Of a DNA stretch of 64,000 nt, positions 60,645 through 64,000 are shown in pieces. The DNA comes from Larkinella terrae (GTDB lineage: Bacteria; Bacteroidota; Bacteroidia; Cytophagales; Spirosomataceae), in assembly GCF_009668025.1 (NCBI RefSeq), contig NZ_WJXZ01000013.1, forward strand, positions 326,216 to 390,215. The letters are read 5' to 3'. Position 1 is the stretch's first letter; each line of letters begins with the position of its first letter. The notes beneath the pieces were generated by a model. That model was not told the DNA's origin, searched no databases, and saw only the letters and a list, made by a program, of their open reading frames with translations. A program made the translations under genes and the position numbers.

Positions 60645-62432
60645 TTAGTTGATTTTCAATACTGCCATGAAGGCTTCCTGCGGAATTTCAACATTTCCGA
60701 CCTGGCGCATCCGCTTCTTCCCTTTCTTCTGCTTTTCGAGCAGTTTCCGTTTCCGGCTGATGTCACCACCGTAACATTTCGCCAAAACGTCTTTGCGCAG
60801 GGCTTTCACGGTTTCGCGGGCGATAATTTTCTGCCCAATAGCTGCCTGAATCGCGATTTCAAATTGTTGACGGGGCAGCAATTCACGCAATTTTTCGCAC
60901 AATTTCTTGCCCCATTCGTAAGCTTTATCCCGGTGAACAATGGCTGATAGCGCATCCACGCCTTCGCCGTTCAGCATGATGTCGAGCTTCACCATAGTCG
61001 ACTCGCGGTTGCCCAGGAACTCGTAATCGAGTGAGGCATACCCGCGCGAAATGGTTTTCAGTTTATCGAAAAAGTCGAAAACGACTTCCGCCAGCGGCAT
61101 TTCAAACTGCAGTTCAACGCGATCGGCGGTCAGGTAAACCTGGTTTTTGAACAAACTCCGCTTATCCATACACAGCCCGATGATGGCTCCGACGTATTCA
61201 GCTTTGCTGATAATTTGCGCTTTAATGAACGGCTCTTCGATCCAGTCGATGCTGCTTGGATCAGGCATTTCGGCCGGAGCGCTCACCTGTAGCGTTTCTC
61301 CTTTTGTTGTGATCACCTCAAACCGCACGGAGGGAACGGTCGTAATCACGGTCATGTCAAACTCGCGCTCCAGACGTTCCTGCACAATTTCCATGTGCAA
61401 CATACCCAAAAAACCGCAGCGGAAACCGAAGCCCAAAGCCGCTGAGGTTTCGGGCTCCCAAACGAGCGAAGCATCGTTCAACTGCAGTTTTTCCATCGCT
61501 TCCCGAAGTTCTTCGAACTCGCTGGTGTCGACCGGATAAATCCCGGCAAAAACCATCGGTTTTACTTCCTCAAACCCCTGAATAGCACCTGACGCGGGAT
61601 TGGCCAGGTGGGTGATCGTATCCCCTACTTTTACTTCTTTTGCCACTTTAATTCCCGAAATCAGGTAACCTACATCACCGCATTCGATGACATCTTTCGG
61701 AACCTGACTCAGTTTCAACGTACCAATTTCGTCGGCAATATATTCCTTTCCGGTCGCCATGAACTTAACTTTGTCACCCTTGCGGATGCGACCGTTCTTG
61801 ACCCGGAAAATAACCTCGATTCCGCGGTAGGAATTGAATTGGGAGTCGAAAATCAGGGCCTGCAACTCTCCGTCCGGATCGCCGGTTGGTGGTGGCACAC
61901 GGTCGATGATGGCGTTCAGAATGGCTTCGATGCCGATGCCTTCCTTCCCACTGGCCGGAATAATATCTTCCCGCTCACAACCGATCAGGTCCACCATCTC
62001 GTCCTTTACTTCCTCCGGCATCGCACCCGGCAAGTCGATTTTATTCAATACCGGAATGATAACCAGATCGTTATTCATCGCCAGGTACAGGTTGGAAATC
62101 GTTTGGGCTTCCGTTCCCTGCGACGCATCCACGAGCAGCAAAGCTCCTTCGCAGGCGGCAATGGAGCGCGAAACTTCGTACGAAAAGTCGACATGGCCCG
62201 GCGTATCGATGAGATTGAGCGTGTATTTTTCCCCTTTGTAAAGGTATTCCATCTGGATGGCGTGGCTCTTGATGGTGATCCCGCGTTCCCGCTCCAGATC
62301 CATGTCATCCAGAAACTGCGCCTGCATGTCGCGCTCCCCAATGGTTTTTGTAAACTCCAGTAATCGGTCGGCTAAGGTGCTTTTGCCGTGGTCGATGTGG
62401 GCAATAATGCAAAAATTACGAATATGCTTCAC
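60645..62432 (-). CDS. lepA: Elongation factor 4 (LepA)
   Basis: Ribosome-bound GTPase that can back-translocate stalled ribosomes; 595 residues, normal length. G1 is [15 protein letters not shown]2 region [17 protein letters not shown]3 [13 protein letters not shown]4 NKIDLPGA, and further LepA-specific [21 protein letters not shown]; the C-terminal domain ends [51 protein letters not shown], diagnostic for EF4 as against EF-G. Convergence is absent: it is followed by the OmpA-family gene on the same strand. Confidence 0.98.
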   Translation of the reverse strand: MKHIRNFCIIAHIDHGKSTLADRLLEFTKTIGERDMQAQFLDDMDLERERGITIKSHAIQMEYLYKGEKYTLNLIDTPGHVDFSYEVSRSIAACEGALLLVDASQGTEAQTISNLYLAMNNDLVIIPVLNKIDLPGAMPEEVKDEMVDLIGCEREDIIPASGKEGIGIEAILNAIIDRVPPPTGDPDGELQALIFDSQFNSYRGIEVIFRVKNGRIRKGDKVKFMATGKEYIADEIGTLKLSQVPKDVIECGDVGYLISGIKVAKEVKVGDTITHLANPASGAIQGFEEVKPMVFAGIYPVDTSEFEELREAMEKLQLNDASLVWEPETSAALGFGFRCGFLGMLHMEIVQERLEREFDMTVITTVPSVRFEVITTKGETLQVSAPAEMPDPSSIDWIEEPFIKAQIISKAEYVGAIIGLCMDKRSLFKNQVYLTADRVELQFEMPLAEVVFDFFDKLKTISRGYASLDYEFLGNRESTMVKLDIMLNGEGVDALSAIVHRDKAYEWGKKLCEKLRELLPRQQFEIAIQAAIGQKIIARETVKALRKDVLAKCYGGDISRKRKLLEKQKKGKKRMRQVGNVEIPQEAFMAVLKIN

Positions 62433-62496
62433 GTTGTGAAAACGGTTGTCTATCTCAGTGTAAATGCAAAAATACTTAAAAAACCGCAGATTGCCT

Positions 62497-62548
62497 TCAC
62501 CCAGTCAGCGCCGGGCCGTCGATACGGTTGCAGACCCTGACGGGGTGA
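62497..62548 (-). terminator. Hairpin after DUF819 gene
   Basis: TCACCCAGTCAG (62497-62508) pairs with CTGACGGGGTGA (62537-62548), one mismatch; the 28-nt loop contains CCGT-CGAT-ACGG, a second small hairpin. On the minus strand TTTTTT follows about 9 nt later (around 62478-62483). Confidence 0.45.
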
Positions 62549-62549
62549 G

Positions 62550-63776
62550 CTAGGGCGAGGCCAGTTGCATCAGGATTCCGCAGAGGTAACCCATATAGGT
62601 TCCGACGGCGTACCCCAAAATAGCCATGAGTACGCCAACCGGAGCCAAAACCGGGTGAAACGCAGCCGCTATGATCGGGGCCGTGGCTGGGCCACCGATG
62701 CAGGCTTGACTCCCGACCGCCAGAAAAAAATACGGCGCGCGAATCAAACGGCTGAAGCCAATCATCAGCAGCACGTGAAAAAGCATCCAGACCAAACCCA
62801 CCAGAATTAAACCGGGGTGATCGGCAATGGCTAAAATATTCATTTTTAGGCCAATTGTCGCAATCATCAGGTACAAAAAAACCGTGGCGACTTTCGACGC
62901 GCCCACCCCTTCGAGATTCCGCAATCGGGTAAACGACAGCGCAATTCCAATGGCAGTTGCCAGACCGACGATCCAAAAAAACGGCGCATTCAAACTAAAC
63001 CGGCTTAGCATTGGCGAATGCGTATCGATAAACGGTGCAATCCGATCGGCCAGGGCGTGGGCGACTGCCGTGGCCCCAAAACCGACAGCCAGAATGACTA
63101 CCAAATCGGTAGCCGACGGCATTTTCCGAATCGCATCGACCTGTTGCTGAATCCGTTGCTTCACTTCCGCCACCGCGCTGGCATCAGCCCGCAACCAGCG
63201 GTCAATAGCAGCAGAATGGCCTGCGCCGTACAACAACACACCTAGCCAGAGATTGGAAATGAAGACATCGACGGTAACAATGGCGGAAAATAAATTGCTG
63301 CTGGGCTGAAAAACCTCCTTGAGTGCCGTTTGATTTGCCCCGCCCCCAATCCAGGTTCCGGCCAGGGTGGCCAGTCCCCGCCAGACCGCATCCGGTCCTT
63401 GCCCACCCACCAGATCCGGAGCCAGTTTGGCAATGACAAAAACCGCCAGTGGACCGCCAAGCATGATGCTGATGGCCGAAGCCGCAAACATCAGGACGGA
63501 TTTACGGCCCAACCGCCGAAAGGCCCGAAAGTCAACGCTGAGCGTGAAGAGAACCAGAGAAGCAGGTAACAGAATCCGTGAAACCACCGGATACAAAGCG
63601 GTATTCTCGGCATCAACCCAGCCAAATGTATTCAGGAGAGAAGGTAAAAAATAACAGAGGAGCGTGGGCGGAACGTAATAGTAAAACTTTTGCCAGATCG
63701 GCCGCGGACTGTCGGCAGTGGTAAGAACCGCTGCCAAAATCAGGAAGATGACACCCAGTGTAATGGTATCCGTCAT
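62550..63776 (-). CDS. DUF819-family membrane protein (possible anion/organic-acid transporter)
   Basis: A 408-residue inner-membrane protein with about ten to twelve hydrophobic helices. TDTITLGVIFLILAAVLTTADS, LLPASLVLFTLSVDFRAF, LATLAGTWIGGGANQTALKEVF and AVGSQACIGGPATAPIIAAAFHPVLAPVGVLMAILGYAVGTYMG match the DUF819 family (YjcL-like), related in fold to GltS-type permeases with repeated GGG/GxxxG re-entrant loops. The substrate is not known. Its upstream side faces a transposase fragment. Confidence 0.88.
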   Translation of the reverse strand: MTDTITLGVIFLILAAVLTTADSPRPIWQKFYYYVPPTLLCYFLPSLLNTFGWVDAENTALYPVVSRILLPASLVLFTLSVDFRAFRRLGRKSVLMFAASAISIMLGGPLAVFVIAKLAPDLVGGQGPDAVWRGLATLAGTWIGGGANQTALKEVFQPSSNLFSAIVTVDVFISNLWLGVLLYGAGHSAAIDRWLRADASAVAEVKQRIQQQVDAIRKMPSATDLVVILAVGFGATAVAHALADRIAPFIDTHSPMLSRFSLNAPFFWIVGLATAIGIALSFTRLRNLEGVGASKVATVFLYLMIATIGLKMNILAIADHPGLILVGLVWMLFHVLLMIGFSRLIRAPYFFLAVGSQACIGGPATAPIIAAAFHPVLAPVGVLMAILGYAVGTYMGYLCGILMQLASP

Positions 63777-63907
63777 TAGACTATGATTACGGTGATGTTG
63801 AAGATTACAATGATGAAAAGATAATGATATTAGTTAATGATGGACAAAATCCTGAAACATTCCTCAATTCATCCGGATCAAGTTCAAAAGTTGTGGATCA
63901 TCTTGGA

Positions 63908-64000
63908 TTAAGCATATAGCTGCGTTAATCGGTAAAGGAAAAAGTCCACATTTCTTACCCCTCTGAACTGGGCCCGGAAGGCTTTGATCTTGGCATTGAA
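63908..64000 (-). CDS. Transposase, C-terminal end only (ISL3/ISAon1-like; 5' part outside window)
   Basis: The last 31 codons of a minus-strand frame open to the window edge read FNAKIKAFRAQFRGVRNVDF and then FLYRLTQLYA, stop. This is the characteristic end of DDE transposases of the ISL3/ISAon1 group common in Bacteroidota (from recognition, not from a search). The catalytic domain lies beyond base 64000. Element terminal repeats are not certain; the element should end between about 63840 and 63907. Confidence 0.75.
   Translation of the reverse strand, partial: FNAKIKAFRAQFRGVRNVDFFLYRLTQLYA

Overview
The window looks like chromosomal DNA of a Bacteroidota species, most likely order Cytophagales (a Spirosoma/Larkinella-like organism; this placement is an inference from gene content). 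Evidence seen in the sequence: a SusC/SusD pair, Bacteroidota-type promoters (TTG, a gap of 17-20 nt, then TAnnTTTG), lack of obvious Shine-Dalgarno sequences, lipid A and heptose genes of a Gram-negative cell, and a carboxynorspermidine-type polyamine pathway. Most of it is ordinary core chromosome with small accessory islands. No CRISPR array, prophage, rRNA or tRNA gene was recognised.

Layout. 0-9 kb: 3' end of pgi, an outer-membrane barrel protein, an orphan SusC/SusD pair, hisS, and a small basic protein behind a near-consensus promoter. 9-20 kb: a methyltransferase, then a long minus-strand run (in transcription order GlxA/AraC-type regulator, pyrG, yidC, a TPR/periplasmic-binding protein, hemL, glycosyltransferase, SDR) whose junctions often hold long palindromes. 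20-29 kb: small accessory genes (serine hydrolase, VOC protein, RibD-like reductase, PQQ dehydrogenase with cytochrome c, a heptad-repeat protein, TauE-like exporter, amino-acid-type binding lipoprotein, SGNH lipoprotein). 29-34 kb: the two carboxynorspermidine genes flank a TonB-family protein and a GH144-like glucanase. 34-46 kb: TetR regulator, aminopeptidase P, subtilase, hldD, queD-lpxB, acyltransferase, a site-2 protease/HAD/accA run and a beta-CASP hydrolase. 46-55 kb: dacB, a CHASE3 kinase with overlapping response regulator, hslV, the pyruvate dehydrogenase E2, an FAD enzyme and an MpaB-family protein. 55-64 kb: a tripartite export operon whose ABC subunit has no ATPase domain, a broken OmpA-family gene, lepA, a DUF819 membrane protein and the 3' end of a transposase at the right edge.

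Functional links. pgi, pdhC, accA and lepA serve central metabolism and translation. hldD, lpxB, the acyltransferase, yidC and dacB build the envelope. nspC and the carboxynorspermidine dehydrogenase give the last two steps of the alternative spermidine route. The HlyD/TolC/ABC-membrane operon is the most unusual coding unit.

The most unusual non-coding signals are long intergenic palindromes made of short repeated words (up to a perfect 37-bp stem 10 nt before hemL), two copies of a C/G-rich REP-like palindrome that both lie between convergent genes, and strong apparent over-representation of AAACCGG/CCGGTTT in coding and non-coding DNA.
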